A stretch of DNA of 64,000 nt from assembly GCA_965240325.2 (NCBI GenBank), contig OZ251224.1, positions 3,162,001-3,226,000 of the forward strand, written 5' to 3'. The position numbers and the translations under genes are program-made. The number at the start of each line of letters is the position of its first letter. Positions within the stretch are counted from its first letter, which is position 1. Positions 40,256 through 49,421 of the stretch are shown here, piece by piece. The stretch comes from Rebecca billardiae RCC1528. Its lineage: Eukaryota > Haptophyta. Below the pieces are notes generated by a model, which was not told the DNA's origin, did no database searches, and saw only the letters and a list, made by a program, of their open reading frames with translations.

Positions 40256-41659
40256 TCAGCGCCGACGGCCGTCGATGGTGGGCTGGCGCGAGGTCGGCGC
40301 GAGCGGGGCGCGCCGCCCCGCGAGCGCGCTGCTGCCGTGAGCATCGCTCGCAGGCGCCTTCGGCGCCGGACGCCCGGTGTGGTCGCCGTGAGGCGCGTTC
40401 TCCTTTCCACCTGTGGGCGAGAGCCTTGGCGCTGGCATCCGCACGCTGAGCGTGCGCGGCGTCGCTGCGCCAGACGAGGCGGCGGGCGCGGGCATGGGCA
40501 GAGCGCTCGCGCGAGTCGATGCGGCGCTGGCCGCCGACAGCCGGCGCGGCGCCGACGCTGGGCGTTGGCTGGGCACCTTTGCTGCGGTGCTCGGGGCCGA
40601 GGTGGTTCGCGGCGACTGACGGGACATGCCCGTCGCGGTCGCGGGCTGCGCCCGCCGCGACGGTGCGTGCCGCTGGCCCTTGTCGCCGTAGCGGCGACCA
40701 CCGCTCGGCGCGCGCGCCGTCACCGACGACGTGCGCGCGGGCTTTGGGGCGGTCACGCCGGCCGCCGGGTTGTGGAGCAAGTAGCCGTGCAGCTCGGCCT
40801 CGCGCACCGTCTGCCGCGCGAACTTGCGCTTCAGCGTCTCGTACTTGGAGCTCACCTCCTGCAGCCGGCGCAGCGCCTGGCTCGCGTCGTGCGGCGGCGC
40901 CTCCTGCGCGGCGGCGGGCGAGCGCGAGCGCGGCGACGCCGCCGGGCTGGCGGCAGAGGATGCGGCGGCGGCCGCGCTCAGCCTGGGGCGCGGCTCGCGG
41001 CCGTCCACACCGGCACGTAGCAGCGCCGCAACCTGCTCGCGGAGCGCATCCACGTTATCGCGCACGTCGAGCAGCTCGTGCTCGAGTCGGTCCATCCGCT
41101 CGCGATTGTCGGCGAGCTGCCTCTCGACCGGCGCGGCTTCGGCGCGCTCGCTGTCGCGGGTCGAGGCTGGAGCCGGCGGGCTGCGCGCCAGGCGGGCGGA
41201 CGGGGGATCCGCGTCTAGCCTCGCCGAGCTCGAGCCGCCACCCCTCGATCGGCGCGCGCTGCCGTGCCGCCGGGGCGGCGGCTCGTCGGCGAGCTCAGCG
41301 AGGCTCGAGCTCTTGTTCTCCTCACTCGGCGCCGAGGTGGTCACTTGCGCCTGGAGGAGCTCGAGCTGCTCGGTGTGCTTCACGCTCTCGTCCCGACGCA
41401 CCGCCTCGAAGTCGCGCAGCCGCTGCTCCAGCGACTGCACCTCGGTCTGCGCGTGCGAGCGGTACGCCTCGATCTGCGCCTCCTGCTCGCGCGCCTTCTC
41501 CTGCAGCTGCAGCTGCTCGGCGCGGGCGCGCTCGAGCTCGGAGCGCAGCGTGCTGCGCGACGAGCGCTCCGCGGTGGCGGCGTCCACGCCCGACGTCTTG
41601 AGCAGCGAGTCGAAGTACTTGTCCTCCTGCTGCTTGAGCTCGTCGAGCAGCGTCTCCAT
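40256..41659 (-). CDS. KEN-box coiled-coil protein, copy 1
   Basis: Single exon as read, 467 residues from METLLDELKQQEDKYFDSLL; the frame stays open upstream to about 41707 and a short 5' exon is possible. Coiled-coil segments cover about 1-105 (ERARAEQLQLQEKAREQEAQ) and 190-235, with a shorter helix at about 270-300 (LQEVSSKYETLKRKFARQTV). The C-terminal 150 residues are Ser/Pro/Arg-rich and basic, with SPR and SPTGGKEN. The KEN within GGKENAPHG is a candidate APC/C degradation box. Basic Ser/Pro tails of this kind are common in microtubule or centrosome proteins. No family recognised. It is identical at protein level to the copy at 44565-45968. Confidence 0.7.
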   Translation of the reverse strand: METLLDELKQQEDKYFDSLLKTSGVDAATAERSSRSTLRSELERARAEQLQLQEKAREQEAQIEAYRSHAQTEVQSLEQRLRDFEAVRRDESVKHTEQLELLQAQVTTSAPSEENKSSSLAELADEPPPRRHGSARRSRGGGSSSARLDADPPSARLARSPPAPASTRDSERAEAAPVERQLADNRERMDRLEHELLDVRDNVDALREQVAALLRAGVDGREPRPRLSAAAAASSAASPAASPRSRSPAAAQEAPPHDASQALRRLQEVSSKYETLKRKFARQTVREAELHGYLLHNPAAGVTAPKPARTSSVTARAPSGGRRYGDKGQRHAPSRRAQPATATGMSRQSPRTTSAPSTAAKVPSQRPASAPRRLSAASAASTRASALPMPAPAASSGAATPRTLSVRMPAPRLSPTGGKENAPHGDHTGRPAPKAPASDAHGSSALAGRRAPLAPTSRQPTIDGRRR

Positions 41660-41870
41660 GGCCTCGGTGCACGATTTGAGCTTCGAGCTGGCGCCCAATC
41701 GCCCCAACCGTCCGCCGGGCGGCGACCTGGTCCGGGCACGGGCCCAGGCCGCCGGACTGCACCTGCACGGGCCGGCAACTCGTCAGGAGCCCAGATCAGC
41801 AGGGCGGCGGGCGGCCAAGCCGCGCTGACGCATCCGCGCTGCGCACGGCCGCGCGCGCTGCCCCGGCGCG

Positions 41871-43810
41871 ATGGCCGCCGCCGAGCGCGACGCGCTGCGC
41901 GCCGAGCTCGGCGCGCTCCGATCGTCGGCCGAGGGCGGCGCGGCCGAGCTCGCGACCGAGCGCGCGCGCGCGCGCGACCTCGAGGTGGAGTTCCGCACGT
42001 ACAAGGAGCACTGCGGCACGTCGAGCGTGGAGCAGATGAACGCGCTCGTGCGGCTGCAGCGCGAGTGCGAGGCGCTCAACGCGCGCTTCGAGGAGACCCG
42101 CGGCCAGCTCGGGCAGCGCGAGGACCTCACCAAGTGTCTGGAGGCGCAGGCGTCGGAGCGCGCCGCGTACGTCGCCGAGCTCGAGGGGAAGCTGCACGAG
42201 GCGGAGGAGACGCGGCGCAAGCTGCACAACACGGTGCAGGAGCTGAAGGGGAACATCCGCGTCTTCTGCCGCGTGCGCCCCTCCAAGGACGCGCCCGCCG
42301 CGCCCGACGCCGCCGCGCCGCCGTCGTGCCTCGACCTCAAGCCGGATGGCGCGTCCGTGCACATTGCGACCGTCTCGGCCGGCGAGAAGAGCGCGCGCGA
42401 GGCGTCGCACCAGTTCGGCTTCGACAAGGTGTTCGCGCCGCAGACGTCGCAGGCGGACGTGTTCGACGAGGTGTCCGCGCTCGTCCAGTCCGCGCTCGAC
42501 GGGTACAAGGTGTGCATCTTCGCGTACGGCCAGACGGGCAGCGGCAAGACGTACACCATGCAGGGCACGGCGGACGAGGCGGGCGTCGGGATCGTGCCGC
42601 GCTCGCTCAAGCAGATCTTCCACGCGACGCGCGCGGCGGAGGAGAAGGGGTGGACGTACGCGCTGCACGCGTCGTTCATCGAGGTGTACAACGAGAACGT
42701 CAAGGACCTGCTCGCCGCGCCCGGCGCCGCCGCGCCCAACCACACCATCAAGCACGACGAGGCGTTCGGCACGGTCGTCACGGACGTGACGCGCGTCGAG
42801 GTGACGAGCGCGGAGCAAGTCGACGAGCTCGCGCGCGCGGCGGCGCGGCAGCGCTCGGTGGGGTGCACGGACATGAACTCGGTCTCGTCGCGCTCGCACG
42901 CGATCTTTATGCTCTACCTCACCGGTGCGCGCGCCGCCCGCGCAACCCGCCCGCCGCTGGCCGCTGCAGCCCGCTGCGCTCCGGCCGCGCCGCGCGCGCG
43001 CGCCGCGCGCCGCCACCGCTCACCCGCGCGCGCCGCGCGCCCCGCCGGCTGATCACCTGCGCCGCGCGCCGCAGGCACGAACGCCTCCGTCGGGCACACG
43101 CTGCACGGCGCTTTGCACCTCGTCGACCTCGCGGGCTCGGAGCGGCTCTCGCGCTCGCACGCCGAGGGGAAGACCCTCAAGGAGACGATGGCGATCAACA
43201 AGTCGCTGAGCGCGCTGTCGGATGTCTTCACGTCCATCACCAACCGCGCGGGCCACGTGCCTTTCCGCAACTCCAAGCTGACGTACCTGATGGCGCCGTG
43301 CCTCTCGGGCGACGGCAAGACGCTGATGGTCGTGAACGTGGCGCCCGAGGTGCGCGCGCCGCCAAGCCCCCACGCACGCCCTCCGCCGACGCCGAACGCG
43401 CTCGCGCCCGGTCGGCGCCCTGAGGCTGAGAGCGTGCGCCCGCGCCGCCGTGCCCGCGCCGCGCCCCGCTCGCTTCGTCTCTCCTCGCGCAGGTGGACAA
43501 CAGCATGGAGAGCCTCAGCTCGTTGAGATTCGCCAGCCAGGTGAATGCGTGCGAGATCGGCCGGCCAAAGCGCTCGGTGCGCGCGGCCGGCGACGGCTCG
43601 GCCGGCGCGGAGCGACCCGAGTCGCGCCCGTCGCTCGCGAGCTCGTCGCGTGTCTCGACGACGAGCAGCGCGGCCGGAGGCGGCTCCAAGCAGCCCGCCT
43701 CGCGGCCGACGAGCGGCAACGGCGCTGGCGCTGGCACGAAGCGACCGGCCGGCGCGGTGAGCGGCGCGCCCGGCGGTGGTCCGATGAGGCGGCCAGCGAC
43801 TGCGCGGTGA
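41871..43810 (+). CDS. Chimeric truncated kinesin-14 with RRM-gene start codon
   Basis: Exons 41871-42924, 43075-43349 and 43493-43810 (GT-AG) give 548 residues. The first five bases (ATGGC) and everything upstream copy the RRM gene's 5' region; from 41876 the sequence is kinesin-14. The fusion is in frame ([14 protein letters not shown]). It lacks about 563 N-terminal residues of the full-length protein, including the KEN and most of the coil, but keeps the last coil segment and the whole motor ([29 protein letters not shown]). The CG run has eight units, so no frameshift. If the duplication is real, this copy would be transcribed from the RRM gene's promoter. Whether it is expressed is unknown. 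Confidence 0.75.
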
Positions 43811-44564
43811 GTCTCATACTCATCATGCTCAACGTGGGTCGAGCCGACGGTGCTTGCTGCATGTGGACGAATCGGTGGTGCCAGCGCAGCGGCGGCCCGC
43901 CGACAGTCGGTCGTCTGCTCCTACGGATTCTGCTGCCTTCGGGGCGCCACGCGCGCCTGGCGCGATCGCCGACTCGGCCGAGTGAGCCGAGTCACCGCGA
44001 CGGCGACTACTGGTAGTGGTGATGGTCCGCACGTAGTACGTGTCACAGCCATCTGACCGACTGACGGCCCAGACGGGCCTGATGGCTACTGATAACTGAA
44101 GCCTACCGTGATCACTTGAACTTACTCACTAACTCAGTTGAACGACACCAGTCGCCAGTCGGCAGTCGCTGCTGTCGACCTGTGTCCTGTCGTTTATTAT
44201 ATAATTATAATATATTCGGCGGCGGATTTACTCATTCTTACTTCTCGAACTTACTGCATCATGAATAATCTGCTGATGACGACTGCTCGGCTGCTAGATA
44301 GCAGGACGATGTAGTCGAGTGTAGTAGTTGGGCGGGCCACCCGCCAGTCCCGCCACCGGCCGTCACCGACTCCGAGGCGCCACTGTGCCGCCGGCGCCGT
44401 CAATCGTCATCAGCATCGCGCCACTCGGCCACTACTCCAGGCCACGAAGGAGGTGGGCACGTGAGGGACGCGGATGCGAGCATCGCGACGACCAGCCCCG
44501 GCGTGATGCGCGTGCCGCACCCTATGCGCGACAAACAACGTGCTCGATCGTGCGCTGGCACAGC

Positions 44565-45968
44565 TCAGCGCCGACGGCCGTCGATGGTGGGCTGGCGCGA
44601 GGTCGGCGCGAGCGGGGCGCGCCGCCCCGCGAGCGCGCTGCTGCCGTGAGCATCGCTCGCAGGCGCCTTCGGCGCCGGACGCCCGGTGTGGTCGCCGTGA
44701 GGCGCGTTCTCCTTTCCACCTGTGGGCGAGAGCCTTGGCGCTGGCATCCGCACGCTGAGCGTGCGCGGCGTCGCTGCGCCAGACGAGGCGGCGGGCGCGG
44801 GCATGGGCAGAGCGCTCGCGCGAGTCGATGCGGCGCTGGCCGCCGACAGCCGGCGCGGCGCCGACGCTGGGCGTTGGCTGGGCACCTTTGCTGCGGTGCT
44901 CGGGGCCGAGGTGGTTCGCGGCGACTGACGGGACATGCCCGTCGCGGTCGCGGGCTGCGCCCGCCGCGACGGTGCGTGCCGCTGGCCCTTGTCGCCGTAG
45001 CGGCGACCACCGCTCGGCGCGCGCGCCGTCACCGACGACGTGCGCGCGGGCTTTGGGGCGGTCACGCCGGCCGCCGGGTTGTGGAGCAAGTAGCCGTGCA
45101 GCTCGGCCTCGCGCACCGTCTGCCGCGCGAACTTGCGCTTCAGCGTCTCGTACTTGGAGCTCACCTCCTGCAGCCGGCGCAGCGCCTGGCTCGCGTCGTG
45201 CGGCGGCGCCTCCTGCGCGGCGGCGGGCGAGCGCGAGCGCGGCGACGCCGCCGGGCTGGCGGCAGAGGATGCGGCGGCGGCCGCGCTCAGCCTGGGGCGC
45301 GGCTCGCGGCCGTCCACACCGGCACGTAGCAGCGCCGCAACCTGCTCGCGGAGCGCATCCACGTTATCGCGCACGTCGAGCAGCTCGTGCTCGAGTCGGT
45401 CCATCCGCTCGCGATTGTCGGCGAGCTGCCTCTCGACCGGCGCGGCTTCGGCGCGCTCGCTGTCGCGGGTCGAGGCTGGAGCCGGCGGGCTGCGCGCCAG
45501 GCGGGCGGACGGGGGATCCGCGTCTAGCCTCGCCGAGCTCGAGCCGCCACCCCTCGATCGGCGCGCGCTGCCGTGCCGCCGGGGCGGCGGCTCGTCGGCG
45601 AGCTCAGCGAGGCTCGAGCTCTTGTTCTCCTCACTCGGCGCCGAGGTGGTCACTTGCGCCTGGAGGAGCTCGAGCTGCTCGGTGTGCTTCACGCTCTCGT
45701 CCCGACGCACCGCCTCGAAGTCGCGCAGCCGCTGCTCCAGCGACTGCACCTCGGTCTGCGCGTGCGAGCGGTACGCCTCGATCTGCGCCTCCTGCTCGCG
45801 CGCCTTCTCCTGCAGCTGCAGCTGCTCGGCGCGGGCGCGCTCGAGCTCGGAGCGCAGCGTGCTGCGCGACGAGCGCTCCGCGGTGGCGGCGTCCACGCCC
45901 GACGTCTTGAGCAGCGAGTCGAAGTACTTGTCCTCCTGCTGCTTGAGCTCGTCGAGCAGCGTCTCCAT
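44565..45968 (-). CDS. KEN-box coiled-coil protein, copy 2
   Basis: The second copy of the gene at 40256-41659, exactly 4,309 bp on, with identical protein. Its start faces the intact RRM gene, so this pair probably keeps the ancestral divergent arrangement; in unit 1 the same promoter faces the chimeric kinesin instead. Confidence 0.7.
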   Translation of the reverse strand: METLLDELKQQEDKYFDSLLKTSGVDAATAERSSRSTLRSELERARAEQLQLQEKAREQEAQIEAYRSHAQTEVQSLEQRLRDFEAVRRDESVKHTEQLELLQAQVTTSAPSEENKSSSLAELADEPPPRRHGSARRSRGGGSSSARLDADPPSARLARSPPAPASTRDSERAEAAPVERQLADNRERMDRLEHELLDVRDNVDALREQVAALLRAGVDGREPRPRLSAAAAASSAASPAASPRSRSPAAAQEAPPHDASQALRRLQEVSSKYETLKRKFARQTVREAELHGYLLHNPAAGVTAPKPARTSSVTARAPSGGRRYGDKGQRHAPSRRAQPATATGMSRQSPRTTSAPSTAAKVPSQRPASAPRRLSAASAASTRASALPMPAPAASSGAATPRTLSVRMPAPRLSPTGGKENAPHGDHTGRPAPKAPASDAHGSSALAGRRAPLAPTSRQPTIDGRRR

Positions 45969-46179
45969 GGCCTCGGTGCACGATTTGAGCTTCGAGCTGG
46001 CGCCCAATCGCCCCAACCGTCCGCCGGGCGGCGACCTGGTCCGGGCACGGGCCCAGGCCGCCGGACTGCACCTGCACGGGCCGGCAACTCGTCAGGAGCC
46101 CAGATCAGCAGGGCGGCGGGCGGCCAAGCCGCGCTGACGCATCCGCGCTGCGCACGGCCGCGCGCGCTGCCCCGGCGCG
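45969..46179. promoter_or_regulatory. Divergent promoter region of coiled-coil and RRM genes (also at 41660-41870)
   Basis: 211 bp between divergent start codons, duplicated exactly upstream of the chimeric kinesin. GC-rich, no TATA box seen. Part of it may be coding if the coiled-coil gene has a 5' exon. Confidence 0.5.
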
Positions 46180-46956
46180 ATGGCGGATCGTGCCAACTTC
46201 AAGTGCTTCCTGGGCAACCTGAGCCACTCAGCCGAGGAGGATGCCATCACAAAAGCGCTCGAGCACATCCCGTCCTTTGCGGGCGCCAAGATCATGTACG
46301 ACAAGTTTGACGGCAAGCCGCGAGGCTTCGGGTGGGCCTTCTTCAACGACACGCAAGGCGTGAAGGCGGCGCAGGCGCTGAGCAACCGCATCCTCATCCA
46401 TGGGCGCGCGCTCACCATCCAGCCGCCGAACGACCACAATGGCGGCGCCGAGGAGGATGGCGGGCCGCCCAAGAAGAAGCGCAAGCCGCACAAGCCCGTC
46501 ACGGGCGCGATCGAGATCGCCCACGCGCACCTCGCCGACATTGACAAGTCCGCGTACCAGGCGGCCATGGCCAACCAGAAGCGCCAACGCTCGCTCCAAG
46601 AGGCCAGCGCTGCTCTCCACCCGCCCGAGAGCTGGACGCATCCGATGCCCGCAGCCGACGGGCCGCGGGGCAAGGCGAGCGCGCCGAGCGCGCCGGTGCT
46701 GCCCGTGCAGCTCACCGTGCGGGCGAAGGGGGGCGCGGGCGCGCCGTCGAAGCCTGCTGCCACAGCGCTGCCGCCCGCGCCCAGGGAAGGCGCAGAAGCG
46801 GCGGCTGCGGGCCAAGCTGCGCGTGATGGCACCTCGGAGCGCGTCCGCGCAAAGGCACCTGCCGCGGCCGCGCCGTCGAGCAATGCGATCGCGTTGCTCC
46901 AGGCGTACGGGGAGAGCGATGATGACGGCGGGGACTCGGAGGACGACAATCACTAA
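46180..46956 (+). CDS. RRM RNA-binding protein
   Basis: Single exon, 258 residues. One RRM at about 7-82: the RNP2-like CFLGNL at residues 9-14 and the RNP1-like RGFGWAFF at about 48-55. A basic PKKKRKPHKP follows (about 99-108), a probable nuclear signal. The rest is Ala/Pro-rich and ends with an acidic tail, ESDDDGGDSEDDN. Single-RRM nuclear proteins with acidic tails often act in ribosome biogenesis or splicing; I cannot place it further. Its 5' region and first five bases are duplicated upstream, where they start the chimeric kinesin. Confidence 0.85.
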   Translation: MADRANFKCFLGNLSHSAEEDAITKALEHIPSFAGAKIMYDKFDGKPRGFGWAFFNDTQGVKAAQALSNRILIHGRALTIQPPNDHNGGAEEDGGPPKKKRKPHKPVTGAIEIAHAHLADIDKSAYQAAMANQKRQRSLQEASAALHPPESWTHPMPAADGPRGKASAPSAPVLPVQLTVRAKGGAGAPSKPAATALPPAPREGAEAAAAGQAARDGTSERVRAKAPAAAAPSSNAIALLQAYGESDDDGGDSEDDNH

Positions 46957-47286
46957 AAGTCGGCATCATATAGTAATCTGATGTGGGTCGGCCTTGACCA
47001 GCAGCTGCCGCATGTCACCTAGTCGTGTCCGCCCTGTATTATTTTTAAAATAATTAATATATATATAATTAATATGATACGTAATGCATATATATGACCG
47101 CGTTCCGCGGTCTTTTTCCGTAGAACGAACGTAGTTCGGGGCCCGCGGCGCACCCTCCGTCGGCTGCTGTGTCAGTCTGACATGTGTAACAGTTCGCCTG
47201 AGCTGCCACCGCCAACTCAGTCACTGCCGCCCACCGGGCCGGCGGGCCGAGGACTGTCGCCGCGGGTCCGCGGGCCGCCGCGGGGA
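46957..47286. other. Intergenic region with stem-loop repeat copy 3
   Basis: 330 bp after the RRM stop. It has an AT-rich stretch (47038-47095), then the third stem-loop repeat. No gene seen. Confidence 0.6.
47089..47160 (+). repeat. Stem-loop dispersed repeat, copy 3 of 3
   Basis: TATATATGACCGCGTTCCGC and the hairpin at 47096-47112 are followed by CCGTAGAACGAACGTAGTTC, GGGGCCCGCGG and GCACCCTCC. Very close to copy 1. Confidence 0.85.
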
Positions 47287-48672
47287 CTAGCGGCCGGCGC
47301 GCGCGCGCAGGCAGGACGAGAGGCGCTGGCGCGGCGCGAGCCGGCGCGTGCGCGCGAGCGGGCGCACCTGCTTGAGGTACTCGCCCTGCGCCATGCGCTC
47401 GACGACGGGCCGCTGGTCGCTCGTGCCGGCAGAGCGAGAGCGCGCGCCACTGCTGGCCCCGGCCTGCCGGCTGCGCAGCCTCGCACCGAGACCGACCGAG
47501 CGGAGCTCGGGGCGGTGGAACGAGGCGAGCGGCGCGTCGCGCCTGCCGCCGCGCGTGCGCGCCTGCTCCACCGCGCCGCCGTGCTCGCCCGCCGCCTCCT
47601 CCGCCGCGTCGGCCTCGAAGACGGCGGCTGCCAGCGGCAGGCTGAGCCGCGCGCCGGCTCACTCACACTGTGAGTCACACCCGCGGTCGCCTCGACGGCC
47701 AACTATCCACAGCTGCTCGAGCTGCTGGAGGGCGCCGCGACGATGGCGGCGCGGGCGCCCAGCGCGTCCGTTGCCGCGTCGCTCAGCTCGTCGAGCTCGG
47801 CGCCGCACTTCGCCAGCTTGGCGCCTAGCGCCTCCGCGTGTCACGTGCTCGTGCACGTCAGCCTGCTGATACGCCGCCGCCCATCGGCACTTCTGGCATC
47901 TGCGCGCGCAGCTGCTGCAGCTCGACGGCGGAGTCGTCGCGGCTGGCGGCGAGGGTGCGCACCGCGTCGATTGCCGAGGCCTGCAGCCCGGTGATCGCCG
48001 CGTCGACGCGCGCGGCGATTTCCCCACGCAGCTCCTCGCGCCACGTGGCCGCCGCTCGCGTGGCAGGCAGCTGGGCACCGCTGCGCGACCCGGAACCGGC
48101 GCGCGTTTCACTGATGCTCCTGCTCGTCCTCACGCTGCTGCACCTCCGCGCCGCCGTCGACCGAGTTGAGGAGGAGCTCGCGCTCGGCGTCGAGGCGCGA
48201 GCTCGCGTGCTCGAGCTCGCCCTTCAGCCGCGCGAGCTCCGGGCGCATCCGGCTCATCAGCTCTGCCGCGCCCGCTCGCTCGCAGCGGCGCGCTCTGCTC
48301 CGGGCGGCGAGCGACGAGCTCGCGTGCTCCGGACTCGGCTCGCCCTTGCGCGCTGCTCCTCGAGTGACGAACGCCTGCGGGGCACGAACGAAAGTCGGTG
48401 ATCAACCGCGCAGCGCCACCGCTGCCGAGTGCGCCCTCCGCCGCCAGCACCTTGCGGACCTGGCCAAGGAGCTGCTTGATCGCTTTTGTTGACACGCCGT
48501 ACTCGCTCGCGGCGCCGGGGATGGTCTGCTTGTGCCTGGCGACGGAGATGGCGGCAGCGGTGCTCTGGAACGTGGTGTTGTTCACCCGCGTCACCGTCCT
48601 CGAGTCGAGCAGCGCGTTCAATACGCGGCGAACGTAGTCCTGGTCGGCGTCGCCGGTCGAGGTGCTGCTTGC
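47287..48672 (-). pseudogene. Coiled-coil gene with broken or unresolved frames
   Basis: Coding-like blocks on the minus strand lie in several frames. 48672 to about 48380 starts MASSTSTGDADQDYVRRVLN and continues with GVSTKAIKQLLGQVRKVL. About 48376-48130 reads ELMSRMRPELARLKGELEHA. About 48050-47880 reads WREELRGEIAARVDAAITGL. About 47850-47720 reads ALGAKLAKCGAELDELSDAA. About 47640-47287 includes VVERMAQGEYLKQVRPLA and then a stop. CCCCGCAG near 48376 could be a splice acceptor, but I cannot join all blocks with matching GT-AG sites. It is either a gene with several short introns that I failed to resolve, or a decayed gene. No family recognised. Confidence 0.4.
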
Positions 48673-49089
48673 CATCGCCCCCCACCCACGTGCGATCGGG
48701 CCCACCTCTGTTGTTTTGCGTCGGTGACGGGGCCGCGACGACTTGACGCGAGCATCTTCAATAATCTATGATCATCTCAGGGTTACTACGTGAAGCGGTA
48801 GAATAGAATTTCATTTACGAGCATTGATACGACGCGGTGCAACGTGAAGCGGTTTTTTTAAGATACGACGCGGTCTAATGACCCATTGAATCGGGCCATT
48901 GTTCATACATGTACATGAATGGGTCGTCATAAACGGCGGGCGGCTCATTTATGACCAGACCGGGCCCTGGGTGATTGATGATCAGAACCCGCAAAAGCTA
49001 GCGGCAGTCCAGCACACAAGTAATGAATTAATAACAAGCGCAGTCCAGCACACAAGTAATGAACGAATGGCCCGCGGTGCCGGCTGGCT
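48673..49089. other. Intergenic region with short tandem repeats
   Basis: Moderate GC, no gene. GCAGTCCAGCACACAAGTAA continuing TGAA occurs at 49004-49027 and again at 49040-49063. Confidence 0.5.
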
Positions 49090-49421
49090 ATCTAGATACG
49101 TCGTCATCGCTCCTTGATGACCTTGCGGCAATCTCATTGGCTGGAAAAAATCGCTTGTAACGGTTCGTTACGTTATGGATCCTAAAGGGCGTGAAGTTTT
49201 TTGGACGGGCGTCACTCCAATATGAACTTGCCGTGGGCGCGACCTTTTTCGGCCGTGATGCATGTTATTAGAGAGGGTCTCAAAATTCGAAACTCGGTCT
49301 CCTCCAGCCCTGAAAATCGTCCCCCGTCCCTTTTTTCTTGATCAAAGATCTTTTTGAAACGTTGTTCGGGCCCGCTGGTGCGGGCTCCACGCTGCGCGCT
49401 CCGCCCTGCACCGCGGGCCAT
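49090..49421 (+). repeat. 332-bp dispersed repeat, copy 3
   Basis: Same length and ends as copy 1 (21884-22215), with about two dozen differences. Its end CACCGCGGGCCAT abuts the stop codon of the ankyrin-BTB gene at 49421. Confidence 0.8.

Larger units (their letters stand above)
37565..41875. repeat. 4.3-kb tandem duplication, unit 1
   Basis: Begins in the Ala-coding GCC run of the kinesin-14 coil and ends five bases into an RRM gene (ATGGC). The next 4,309 bp repeat it; the only difference I found is two bases in a CG run. Confidence 0.9.
41876..46184. repeat. 4.3-kb tandem duplication, unit 2
   Basis: Head-to-tail copy of 37565-41875. The junction shares two bases (GC) with both parents, consistent with microhomology-mediated or replication-based duplication, or with an assembly artefact. 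Confidence 0.9.

Noticed and set aside
41660-41780. Defined 5' exon for the KEN-box coiled-coil gene
   Set aside because: The frame is open upstream, but I could not find a donor and acceptor pair with matching phase; left as a possibility.
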